Assembly: GCA_029778535.1 (NCBI GenBank)
Contig: JAKOQB010000005.1
Span: 310,001-374,000 of the forward strand
Direction of reading: 5' to 3'
Length of the DNA stretch: 64,000 nt
DNA from: Pseudomonadota bacterium
GTDB lineage: Bacteria > Pseudomonadota > Gammaproteobacteria > Burkholderiales > Burkholderiaceae_F
This document shows, piece by piece, positions 25,152 to 33,088 of the stretch. The notes beneath the pieces were generated by a model. That model did no database searches. It had not been told where the DNA came from and saw only the letters and a list, made by a program, of their open reading frames with translations. Position numbers and translations under genes: made by a program. How positions within the stretch are numbered: the stretch's first letter is position 1; each line of letters opens with the position of its first letter.

Positions 25152-26069
25152 GTGACGTCCCTCTTGTCCTGGGTTCCGCGCACCACCAGGCTCGCGCTGA
25201 AGGCCAAGCTGCTCGAAGCGCGGCGCGTGTTCGTGCGCGCCTTGTTGTCCTACGACCCGCCGCGGCTGCTCGCGTGCCTGCGCGCGCTTGGCGTGCAGCC
25301 GGGCGACAGCGTGATGCTGCACAGCGCCTTCGGCGCGCATTTCGGATTCCGCGGCACGATCGACCAGTTGATCGACGTCTTTCTCGACGCGGTCGGCCCC
25401 GAGGGCAATCTGCTGATGGTGTCGCTGCCGTACCGCTCGTCGTCACTCGAATACTTGCGGAACTTGAAGGTGTTCGACGTCCGGCGCACGCCTTCGATGA
25501 TGGGGCTGGTGTCCGAGATGTTCCGGCGCCGCGCCGGTGTGCTGCGCAGCCTGCACCCGACGCATCCGGTGCTCGTCGCCGGCCCGCGCGCGGAGTGGTT
25601 CGTCTCGGGCCACGAAGCCTGCCTGTATCCGTGCGGGCCGGGCACGCCATTCGAAAAGCTTGCCGCGGTCGACGGCAAGGTCGTCTTCTTCAACGTGGAG
25701 TTCGCGACCTTCACCTTCTTCCACTACCTGGAGCACCTGGTACGGCCGCGGATGGCGTTCTCCCTCTACACTGACGAGCCGTTCAACGTGCTGGTCATCG
25801 ACCGATCAGGCGAATCGAGAACCGTGACGACCTTTGTATTCTCGCCCGACGCGATCCGCCGCCGCCGCTTCCAGGTGCTGGAGGACGAACTGCGACGGCG
25901 CAAGCTGATTCATCACTGGCGCGTCGGCAACACGCGCTTGGAGGCGATCCGCGTGCGCGATGCGATCGCGTGCGTGAACGACATGTTCGACCACGGCCAC
26001 TACTTCTACGACGTGGGCGGCCTGCCGGGCGCGGCGACGAGCGGCGCGCCGGCAATCGGAGGGCAGTGA
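25152..26069 (+). CDS. AAC(3)-family N-acyltransferase
   Basis: This 305-residue protein belongs to the aminoglycoside N3-acetyltransferase fold. VMLHSAFGAHFGFRGTIDQL near residue 55 and RTPSMMGLVSEMFRRRAG followed by RSLHPTHPVLVAGPRAEWF near residues 115-150 are the hallmarks of that family. Members move an acetyl or acyl group from CoA, and possibly a carrier protein, to an amine. In a polysaccharide locus antibiotic resistance is an unlikely purpose; acylation of an amino sugar is more natural (inference). The start is a GTG at 25152, 28 bases after the NAD-synthase-like gene. The next gene starts 1 base after its stop. Confidence 0.85.
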   Translation: MTSLLSWVPRTTRLALKAKLLEARRVFVRALLSYDPPRLLACLRALGVQPGDSVMLHSAFGAHFGFRGTIDQLIDVFLDAVGPEGNLLMVSLPYRSSSLEYLRNLKVFDVRRTPSMMGLVSEMFRRRAGVLRSLHPTHPVLVAGPRAEWFVSGHEACLYPCGPGTPFEKLAAVDGKVVFFNVEFATFTFFHYLEHLVRPRMAFSLYTDEPFNVLVIDRSGESRTVTTFVFSPDAIRRRRFQVLEDELRRRKLIHHWRVGNTRLEAIRVRDAIACVNDMFDHGHYFYDVGGLPGAATSGAPAIGGQ

Positions 26070-26070
26070 A

Positions 26071-27108
26071 ATGTCGCAGGCACGCATCCGCGCACCGAGG
26101 ATCCAAGGCATCGCCACCTGCGTTCCGGCGCGCCGCTTCGACAATGTGGCGGATACAACCGAGTTCACCGCGGAGGAGGTCCGCAAGGTCGTCGGCATGG
26201 CGGGCGTGTCCGCGCGCCGCGTGGCCGACGAGCAAACCTGCAGCACCGACCTTTGCTTCGGCGCGGCACAGGCGCTGCTTGATGAATTGAACGTCGATCG
26301 AAACACGATTGACGTACTGATCATGGCGACGCAGACGCCCGACTACTTCATGCCGTCGAGCAGTTGCCTGCTGCAGCAGCGGCTCGGGCTGCCCACCACC
26401 TGCGCGGCGTTCGACCTGAACCTCGGCTGCTCCGCCTACGTGTACGGGCTGTGGCTGGCGGCGTCGCTGCTGGCGAGCTCGAACGTCCGCCGGGTGCTGC
26501 TGCTGAACGGCGAGACGCCGACGCGCTACGCGGACAAGGCCGATCGCTCGGTGGCGCTGCTGTTTGGCGACGCCGGTTCGGCCACGCTGCTCGAGCGCCG
26601 CGACGCCGGTGAGGCGGACGACTGGTCGTTCGTGCTGCACACCGATGGCGCCGGCTACGACGACCTGATCATCCGCGGCGGCGGCTTTCGCGACCGCTTC
26701 TGCGCCGATCCGCGCTCGCACTACGTGGCCATGAACGGATCGAACGTCTTCAACTTCACGATCCGCGTGATTCCGCCGCTGATCCGCGACACGCTCGAAC
26801 TCGCCAGCCGCGACAGGGACGCCGTCGACTACTACATCTTCCACCAGTCGAACCGCTTCATCATGAATCACCTGATGAAGAAGGCCGGCTTGGCCGCCGA
26901 GCGGGTTCCGATCATCCTCGATCAGTTCGGCAACACCGGGGGCCCGTCCGTGCCGCTGACGATCACGCAGGGCGCGCTGGCGCGACCCGCCGACCGCGCG
27001 CTGCGGTTGATGCTGCTCGGCTACGGCGTCGGGCTATCGTGGGGATCCGCACTGGTCGATCTCGAACCCGGCGCGCGCATCGTACATACGGAGTGGCCGC
27101 ATGGCTGA
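26071..27108 (+). CDS. 3-oxoacyl-ACP synthase III (FabH-type KAS III)
   Basis: This thiolase-fold protein of 345 residues has the complete KAS III triad. C120 lies in DLNLGCSAYVYG, H258 in YYIFHQSNRF and N288 in DQFGNTGGPSVPL. Such enzymes condense a primer acyl-CoA with malonyl-ACP to a 3-oxoacyl-ACP. It overlaps the reductase gene at 27101 by 8 bases and lies in the same cassette as FabG-, FabZ- and FabL-like proteins and two carrier proteins, so it likely starts a dedicated short acyl chain. The genome's main FabH would be expected in a separate fab operon. Confidence 0.9.
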   Translation: MSQARIRAPRIQGIATCVPARRFDNVADTTEFTAEEVRKVVGMAGVSARRVADEQTCSTDLCFGAAQALLDELNVDRNTIDVLIMATQTPDYFMPSSSCLLQQRLGLPTTCAAFDLNLGCSAYVYGLWLAASLLASSNVRRVLLLNGETPTRYADKADRSVALLFGDAGSATLLERRDAGEADDWSFVLHTDGAGYDDLIIRGGGFRDRFCADPRSHYVAMNGSNVFNFTIRVIPPLIRDTLELASRDRDAVDYYIFHQSNRFIMNHLMKKAGLAAERVPIILDQFGNTGGPSVPLTITQGALARPADRALRLMLLGYGVGLSWGSALVDLEPGARIVHTEWPHG

Positions 27109-27871
27109 GCCGGCCTCCTTTCTCGACTTCGACGGCCGATGGGTCGTCGTCACGGGCGCTTCGTCCGGTCTGGGGCAGGCGATCGCGATCGAACTCGCCG
27201 CGCACGGCGCGCGCGTCGTGCTGGTCGGGCGCGATCACAACCGCCTCGCGGCCACGGCAGCGCGGCTCGGCGCCGCGGAACATCGACTGCTGGTGCTCGA
27301 TCTCGCCGCGCACGAAGCGATCGCAGCCGAGATCGGCCGTGTGCGGCAGGACATCGGTCCGATCTACGGCCTGTGCCATGCGGCCGGAAATGTCGAGACG
27401 CGGCCGCTGCAGGCGAACAAGGTCGAGGTCGTGCAGGCGCAGCTCGACGTGAATCTGCTGGCCGGACTCGAACTGGCGCGGGCGGTGTGCCGCCGCGACG
27501 TGATGACGCCCGATGGCGGCAGCTTGCTTTTCATTTCCTCCGTCTACGGCCGCGTGGGCATGCCGGGGCAGATCGGCTATTGCGCGACGAAAGGCGCGGT
27601 GGCGGCGGCCGTACGGGCGATGGCGATCGAACTGGCGCGCCGTAACATTCGCGTGAACTGCATCTCGCCTGGACTGGTGCTCACCGAAATGTCCGAGCGC
27701 GCGCTCCGCCTGCTGTCGGCGGAGCACGTGGAGAGAATCAAGGCCGCGCATCCGCTCGGCCCGGGCGAGCCGCAGGATGTGGCGCGCGCCGCGGTGTTCC
27801 TGCTCGCGCCCGGCACGCGCTGGATCACCGGGGTCGATTTCGCGGTCGATGGCGGATTCACGGCGCAATGA
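27101..27871 (+). CDS. SDR reductase, FabG-like 3-oxoacyl-ACP reductase
   Basis: This short-chain dehydrogenase has 256 residues. The cofactor loop is VVTGASSGLGQA and the catalytic residues are S147 in FISSVYG with Y160 and K164 in GYCATKG (YxxxK). The C-terminus GVDFAVDGGF is FabG-like. It would reduce the 3-oxoacyl product of the adjacent KAS III with NADPH. The ATG at 27101 overlaps the end of the KAS III gene. An alternative role in reducing a keto-sugar is possible, but the tight coupling to KAS III favours fatty-acid-type chemistry. Confidence 0.85.
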   Translation: MAEPASFLDFDGRWVVVTGASSGLGQAIAIELAAHGARVVLVGRDHNRLAATAARLGAAEHRLLVLDLAAHEAIAAEIGRVRQDIGPIYGLCHAAGNVETRPLQANKVEVVQAQLDVNLLAGLELARAVCRRDVMTPDGGSLLFISSVYGRVGMPGQIGYCATKGAVAAAVRAMAIELARRNIRVNCISPGLVLTEMSERALRLLSAEHVERIKAAHPLGPGEPQDVARAAVFLLAPGTRWITGVDFAVDGGFTAQ

Positions 27872-27882
27872 AGCAAGCAAGG

Positions 27883-28006
27883 CGCCTTCTCCGGCATCAG
27901 CGGAAGAAGGCGGGGGATGAGGGCCTCCGATGCGAGCCGGCCCGTACCGTCGCGATCGAGAGTTGTGACCCTCGCCCCAGCCCTCTCCCACTGATGTGGG
28001 AGAGGG
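27883..28006 (+). repeat. Two hairpins in the gap before the second carrier-protein gene
   Basis: The first inverted repeat pairs CGCCTTCT (27883-27890) with AGAAGGCG (27905-27912) and continues with a CCG/CGG pair. The second is a perfect 11-bp stem, CCCTCTCCCAC at 27981-27991 and GTGGGAGAGGG at 27996-28006, with a TGAT loop. The second matches a dispersed intergenic element familiar from many proteobacteria. Neither has a T-tract, so they look more like RNA-stabilising or attenuating elements than intrinsic terminators. Confidence 0.65.
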
Positions 28007-28051
28007 GGTTCCAAGCATTTGAGGAAGCCGCGGCGACCGCGGAGAGGGATG

Positions 28052-28294
28052 ATGAACACGCAAGACGCACTGACATGGATCGCCGAAGTCTTCGAGGAAC
28101 CCGCCGGGCGCATCAACGCCGAGACGCGGCGCGAAGAGATCCCCGGCTGGGATTCGCTCGGGACACTGTCGCTGATCGCCGCGCTCGATGAACGCTGCGA
28201 CATCCACCTGACCGAGAAGGACATCGGCGGCATGCAGCGCGTCAGCGACATCCTCGACATCCTGCGCCGCAACGGCAAGCTGGACGCCGGCTGA
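28052..28294 (+). CDS. Acyl carrier protein (second of two)
   Basis: This 80-residue acidic protein carries the phosphopantetheine serine S35 in PGWDSLGTLSLIAAL, the canonical DSL form. The ATG at 28052 follows GAGAGGG; another ATG at 28049 is equally possible. Sequence differs clearly from the first carrier at 22008-22262, which suggests separate jobs: this one lies with the dehydratase and enoyl reductase and may serve chain elongation, the first lies with the AMP ligase and may receive an activated acid (inference). The dehydratase gene begins 20 bases downstream. Confidence 0.87.
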   Translation: MNTQDALTWIAEVFEEPAGRINAETRREEIPGWDSLGTLSLIAALDERCDIHLTEKDIGGMQRVSDILDILRRNGKLDAG

Positions 28295-28314
28295 CGCACA
28301 ACGGCGGCAGCCCG

Positions 28315-28761
28315 GTGCGATTCATCCTCATCGACCGGATCGACTCGCTGGTCCCCGGCGAGAAGATCGTCGCGACGCGCAGCGTGCGCCCCGAGGACGA
28401 CTACTTCCGCGACCATTTTCCCGGCTTTCCGGTCGTGCCCGGCGTGCTGCTGGTCGAGATGATGGCGCAGGCCGCGGGCAAGTGTCTGGACGCCGAGCGG
28501 CGGCCGCGCGGCAAGGCGATGCTGGCGAAGGTCCTCTCCGCCAGTTTCCGCCAGTGGGTGCGCCCCGGCGATGAAGCGCAGGTGCATTGCGCGATCGACG
28601 CCAACGACGAACGCTACGCGACCGCAGAGTGCCGCGTCGAGGTGGCGGGCCGCAGCGCGGCGCAGGCGAAGCTGTTCTTCTCGTTCCTGCCGCTGGATAA
28701 ACTGGCGGCGGGTTTTCGTGACGATCTGCTCGAAGACTATCTCGCGAGGCAAGGACGATGA
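28315..28761 (+). CDS. FabZ/FabA-like 3-hydroxyacyl-ACP dehydratase
   Basis: This single hotdog-fold protein of 148 residues has the FabZ active-site helix FRDHFPGFPVVPGVLLVEMM, with catalytic H34 and E48 both present. It would dehydrate 3-hydroxyacyl-ACP to trans-2-enoyl-ACP. The start is a GTG at 28315, and the end overlaps the next gene by 4 bases (ATGA). Position between a carrier protein and an enoyl-reductase-like SDR completes the order of a fatty-acid elongation cycle. It is too short to contain anything beyond the hotdog domain. Confidence 0.88.
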   Translation: MRFILIDRIDSLVPGEKIVATRSVRPEDDYFRDHFPGFPVVPGVLLVEMMAQAAGKCLDAERRPRGKAMLAKVLSASFRQWVRPGDEAQVHCAIDANDERYATAECRVEVAGRSAAQAKLFFSFLPLDKLAAGFRDDLLEDYLARQGR

Positions 28762-29516
28762 ACGACGCGTTCGGACTGCGCCGCATGCGCGTGCTGGTGA
28801 CCGGCGGCACGCGCGGCATCGGGCGTGCTATCTCCTTGCGCTTCGCGCGCGCGGGCGCGAGCGTCATCGCGAACTACGCGCGCAACGACGAAGCGGCGCA
28901 ATCGCTGCAGGCTGAAGCCGCAGCCGAGGGGCTTGCGCTCGACGTGCTGCGCGCCGACCTGACGCTGCCGAAGGGACTGGCTGCCGTTCAGGAACGGATG
29001 CAGCAGGGCGAGGGCATCGTGTCGCTCGTGCACTGCGCGGCGACCGGCGTGCACCGCCCATTCGAGCAACTGACCTCGCGCCACTGGGACTGGACGATGG
29101 CGCTGAACGCGCGTGCGCTGTTCGAGCTCGTGCACCTGCTGCTGCCGATGATGCAGCCGGGCTCGGCGATCGTGGCGCTGTCCTCGGCCGGTGCCGTACG
29201 CGCGGTGCCGGCTTACACCGCGATCGGCACGTCAAAGGGCGCGCTCGAATCGCTGGCGCGCCACCTGGCGGTCGAACTGGCGCCGCGCGGCATCCGCGTC
29301 AACATCCTGTCGCCTGGCAGCGTGCAGACCCACGCGTGGGACGCCTTTCCCGACAAGGAGCAGCGGCTTGCCGAAGCGCTGCGCCGCTCGCCGATGGGAC
29401 GGCTGGTAACCGTCGACGAGGTGGCGTACGCCGCGCAGTTCCTGTGCAGCCCCGCGGCCACCGCGATAGTGGGGCATACGCTCGTCGTCGATGGCGGGAC
29501 GAGGGTGGTGGAGTAG
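28758..29516 (+). CDS. SDR with Yx6K active site, FabL-like enoyl-ACP reductase III
   Basis: This 252-residue Rossmann protein has the cofactor loop VLVTGGTRGIGRA. Its catalytic pair is Y153 and K160 in AYTAIGTSKGALESLA, a Y-x6-K spacing rather than the Y-x3-K of FabG. That spacing defines enoyl-ACP reductases. The pattern around it, with HLAVELAPRGIRVN, AWDAFPDK and GHTLVVDGG, closely recalls Bacillus FabL. It would reduce trans-2-enoyl-ACP to the saturated acyl-ACP with NADPH. It overlaps the dehydratase gene (ATGA) and is the last gene of the cassette. A simple FabG label would miss the active-site difference. Confidence 0.78.
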   Translation: MNDAFGLRRMRVLVTGGTRGIGRAISLRFARAGASVIANYARNDEAAQSLQAEAAAEGLALDVLRADLTLPKGLAAVQERMQQGEGIVSLVHCAATGVHRPFEQLTSRHWDWTMALNARALFELVHLLLPMMQPGSAIVALSSAGAVRAVPAYTAIGTSKGALESLARHLAVELAPRGIRVNILSPGSVQTHAWDAFPDKEQRLAEALRRSPMGRLVTVDEVAYAAQFLCSPAATAIVGHTLVVDGGTRVVE

Positions 29517-29710
29517 GTCGACGAGGATCTCCTCACGGCGGCAGATCTTCCGGGCGTTGTGCATCGGTCCTGACGCCGCCCGTTCGCAGCGGCAGTGTGC
29601 GCATGGATTAGCGCGACGCGGTGATCAGAGGTGTTCCGCCCTAAGTTATGCTCCCGCGCGTCCTGTGGTGGCCTTCTCGGTTGCCGCATGCACTCCAGTC
29701 CGGGAAAAGA

Positions 29711-30505
<795 letters not shown>

Positions 30506-30564
30506 GAATTCTTCGGTGCTTCGGCTGATTCGTTCCGTGCGGCAACGCCGGACAGGCAGCAGGA

Positions 30565-30595
30565 GAGGCATGCTTCGATTGCATGCCTCATTGTT
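30565..30595 (+). terminator. Likely rho-independent terminator after the lipoprotein gene
   Basis: GAGGCATGC at 30565-30573 pairs perfectly with GCATGCCTC at 30581-30589 across a 7-base loop, followed by ATTGTTC. It starts 60 bases after the lipoprotein stop. The tail is only moderately T-rich. Confidence 0.55.
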
Positions 30596-30673
30596 CGGTC
30601 GGAGCGGCTTTGACCGCAGGTCACTAAGATTCAAACCGAATAGATCAGAGTCAACACCGCGACGGAGCGGATC

Positions 30674-31417
30674 ATGAAACGCAGAGATTTCATTCTGGCC
30701 TCTTCAGGGATCCTGGTGCCCGCGCTCGCGCGCGGCGCGCAGCCCTGTCCACCGCCGCAGGTGGGCGTAGCAGGCGGCGGATCGGCTTCAACGAATTGCA
30801 CGATCGTCTCGCCGGGCGGTTATTCGACCAGCTTTGGCACGACCGAGAACCCAATCAGTGAAGGCGGGAAATGGGTCAACGGCAAAGCTGTTGGGGTGCA
30901 GTGGAACAACATCGCGACCCAGAACGGCGCGGCGGCTGCGACCAGCAAGATGCTTACTGCGCCGCCTTATAACGACTGCATCGCACACATCAGTTCCTCA
31001 TACATGGCGTTCAACGCCAATCAATTTGCGGAGGGGACGGTCTATCGGGCGTCAGGATACACGGCCGGACATGAAATCGAACTGTTGCTGCGTTTCCAGA
31101 TCACCGCAAACAATGCACGCGGCTACGAAATTTATTGGTCGACCAACGGGGGGCTATACATCGTCCGGTGGAACGGTCCGCTGAACGACTTCAACCCGCT
31201 CGCCACCACAAGCGCGGGCCTTGCAAACAACGGGGACGTAGTACGGGCAGAGATTTCCGGAAACACCATCACGGTCAAGATCAATGGCAATACGAGACTG
31301 ACCTACTCCGATTCGAAGTGGTTATCGGGTCAGCCGGGTATCGGGCTTAATCCATACGAGGCAAGCTCCGACTTTTCTAGCTACACGTGGAGCGACTTTA
31401 CGGCTGGCAACCTTTGA
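30674..31417 (+). CDS. Exported protein, possible LamG-like beta-sandwich, with twin-arginine-like signal
   Basis: This 247-residue protein begins MKRRDFILASSGILVPALA, a short signal with RRDF suggestive of Tat export, and a likely cleavage near ARGA. The mature chain is rich in Gly, Asn, Thr and Ser with alternating beta-strand patterns. HEIELLLRFQITANNARGYE, GDVVRAEISGNTITVKING and a final YTWSDFTAGN resemble concanavalin-like (LamG) jelly-roll domains that bind or cut glycans. No catalytic residue could be named. It follows the FnIII lipoprotein but is separated from it by a likely terminator. Both may be surface proteins that interact with the polysaccharide (inference). Confidence 0.65.
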   Translation: MKRRDFILASSGILVPALARGAQPCPPPQVGVAGGGSASTNCTIVSPGGYSTSFGTTENPISEGGKWVNGKAVGVQWNNIATQNGAAAATSKMLTAPPYNDCIAHISSSYMAFNANQFAEGTVYRASGYTAGHEIELLLRFQITANNARGYEIYWSTNGGLYIVRWNGPLNDFNPLATTSAGLANNGDVVRAEISGNTITVKINGNTRLTYSDSKWLSGQPGIGLNPYEASSDFSSYTWSDFTAGNL

Positions 31418-31572
31418 GATGTGTCGCAGCACTAATCCAGGTGAGAGCACCATCATTTGCAGGTCGGCGCTGGCGATTGCGAATTTAGAGCGACTTGAGT
31501 AGAGACCGCGCCGCCGAGTCTCAAACGAACGCGTGTATCAACGAGGATACTGGCCGCGTGGTCAAGTCCTCA

Positions 31573-33030
31573 TCAAATGGTCGTTGGTTGGTCCCTGGCG
31601 AGCAACGAGCGGACGAAGCTGGCCGCTCGGACAAGATGGCGCCGGGAAATGATCGCCATGACCAGAACATAGACACACGCTCCCGTAGTACTCAGTATCA
31701 GTAGCGCCACGATCGGCGGTTCAATGGCGAGGGCAAAGCGCACTACGGTGACGGTCGCATACATCACGCCTGCGGCCACGGCAGGCGCGCCGCATTCCGC
31801 AATGAGATCGAGCGCCCGAATGCCGATGAATCGCAGAACGGCCGGCACACTGACGGAATATGCGAGGGGCACTGATACTAACCAGGCCGAGCACAGGCCG
31901 ACGAGTCCCCAGTGGGCTCCCACGTAGAACCCGGCCGGTATCAGAACGAAGTTGGCAATCGTGTTGCGCAGATCGAGCTGACGATTCCCTAACGCCAACG
32001 ACGCCGTGAACATGACGCTCAACGTCATGCGCAGCGGCACGATGAGCGGCAGGATTATCAACGCCGGCACTGAAGGCAGCCATTTCGATCCAAACAAGAC
32101 GCGCACGAGTTCGGGGGCCACGGCCGAGATGCCCCAAAGCGTCGGAAAGGCGATCAGGGAAATCAGGCCGATGGCCCTCAGCACTGCCTGGCGCACGCGT
32201 GGACGGTCTTCCTGCTGCCGTGCCACGGCTGGCAGCGTGATCTGATTGATCGTGCCCATCACCTTGGTCATCGGCAGTGTCGCAAGCTGCAGTGCCACGG
32301 AGTAATGGCCGATCTCAGTCGTCGACAGGTATGCGCTGCCGATCAGAACGTCCGACTGGATGACGACGAAGTAGCTGACTCTGTTGCCGACCAGCGTAAG
32401 GCCGAACTTGAGCTGCTCGCCTATCCCGCGCAGGGAAAAGGTGGGCCGCACGCGTTCGCCGAAGATGAGCAGCGCCGTGCTGCGCGCGATCGCGCCGAGC
32501 AAGGTGCCCAGCACGAGGGCCCAAACACCGGCGCCGAGCAACGCGAGAAGCAATGTCGCCGCGATGCTCGCGACGCCGGCAACCATTTCAATTGTCGAAA
32601 GGCGTCGGAACGACAGGTCGCGGGTCGCCAGCGCGCTCGGCACGACGGCGATCGCACTGATGATGATCTGCAGTGACGCGATCGCGATGGGCCACGCCAG
32701 TCGCGGCTCGTGAAAGAGACGGGAGAGAAGCGGCGCCGCGATTACGATGGTTGCCGTGATGATCGCGCCAAAGAGCAGCGATGCACCGTAGATCTTCCGC
32801 AAGTCATCGCGGGCGATCTCGGCCCAGCGCACGATCGCAGCCTCGAGGCCGAATTCGGCAACGGCGCCGGCGATGGCGCACACCACCGCGACTTTGGCCA
32901 TCAATCCGTAGTCCTCGGGTGTCAGCAGTCGGACGACCACCAGGGTTCCGGCCCAGCTCGCGATCTGAACCACGAGCTTTGCGGCTGTCGCCCACTTCAG
33001 GGCCGATATCGCTTTGCGTTCTATTGACAT
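31573..33030 (-). CDS. Second Wzx-type flippase (MOP superfamily)
   Basis: The ATG at 33030 gives 485 residues beginning MSIERKAISALKWATAAKLV, the usual N-terminus of WzxC-like flippases; VVVRLLTPEDYGLMAKVAVV follows. About twelve hydrophobic segments are visible, with LSTTEIGHYSVALQLATLPM in the middle. It should flip a lipid-linked saccharide. It is the last gene of a long leftward operon and converges on the plus-strand gene ending at 31417. The 155-base gap between them shows no clear terminator. The presence of two flippases suggests two different lipid-linked substrates. Confidence 0.86.
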   Translation of the reverse strand: MSIERKAISALKWATAAKLVVQIASWAGTLVVVRLLTPEDYGLMAKVAVVCAIAGAVAEFGLEAAIVRWAEIARDDLRKIYGASLLFGAIITATIVIAAPLLSRLFHEPRLAWPIAIASLQIIISAIAVVPSALATRDLSFRRLSTIEMVAGVASIAATLLLALLGAGVWALVLGTLLGAIARSTALLIFGERVRPTFSLRGIGEQLKFGLTLVGNRVSYFVVIQSDVLIGSAYLSTTEIGHYSVALQLATLPMTKVMGTINQITLPAVARQQEDRPRVRQAVLRAIGLISLIAFPTLWGISAVAPELVRVLFGSKWLPSVPALIILPLIVPLRMTLSVMFTASLALGNRQLDLRNTIANFVLIPAGFYVGAHWGLVGLCSAWLVSVPLAYSVSVPAVLRFIGIRALDLIAECGAPAVAAGVMYATVTVVRFALAIEPPIVALLILSTTGACVYVLVMAIISRRHLVRAASFVRSLLARDQPTTI

Positions 33031-33088
33031 CACAGTGGCTCGGAAGCAGGCCCTTTGCCTTGGCACCTAGCTCGCGGTCCGGTTCTCG

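Noticed and set aside
25152-26069. Aminoglycoside resistance gene
   Set aside because: The AAC(3) fold is clear, but the gene is embedded in a biosynthetic operon with 1- to 28-base spacing to acyl-carrier enzymes and no mobile element is near, so a resistance call is not justified.
29661-29680. Possible sigma-54 promoter (TGGCC...TTGC) upstream of the FnIII lipoprotein
   Set aside because: The distance between the GG and GC pairs is 11 bases instead of the required 10, and the -24 block deviates from consensus.
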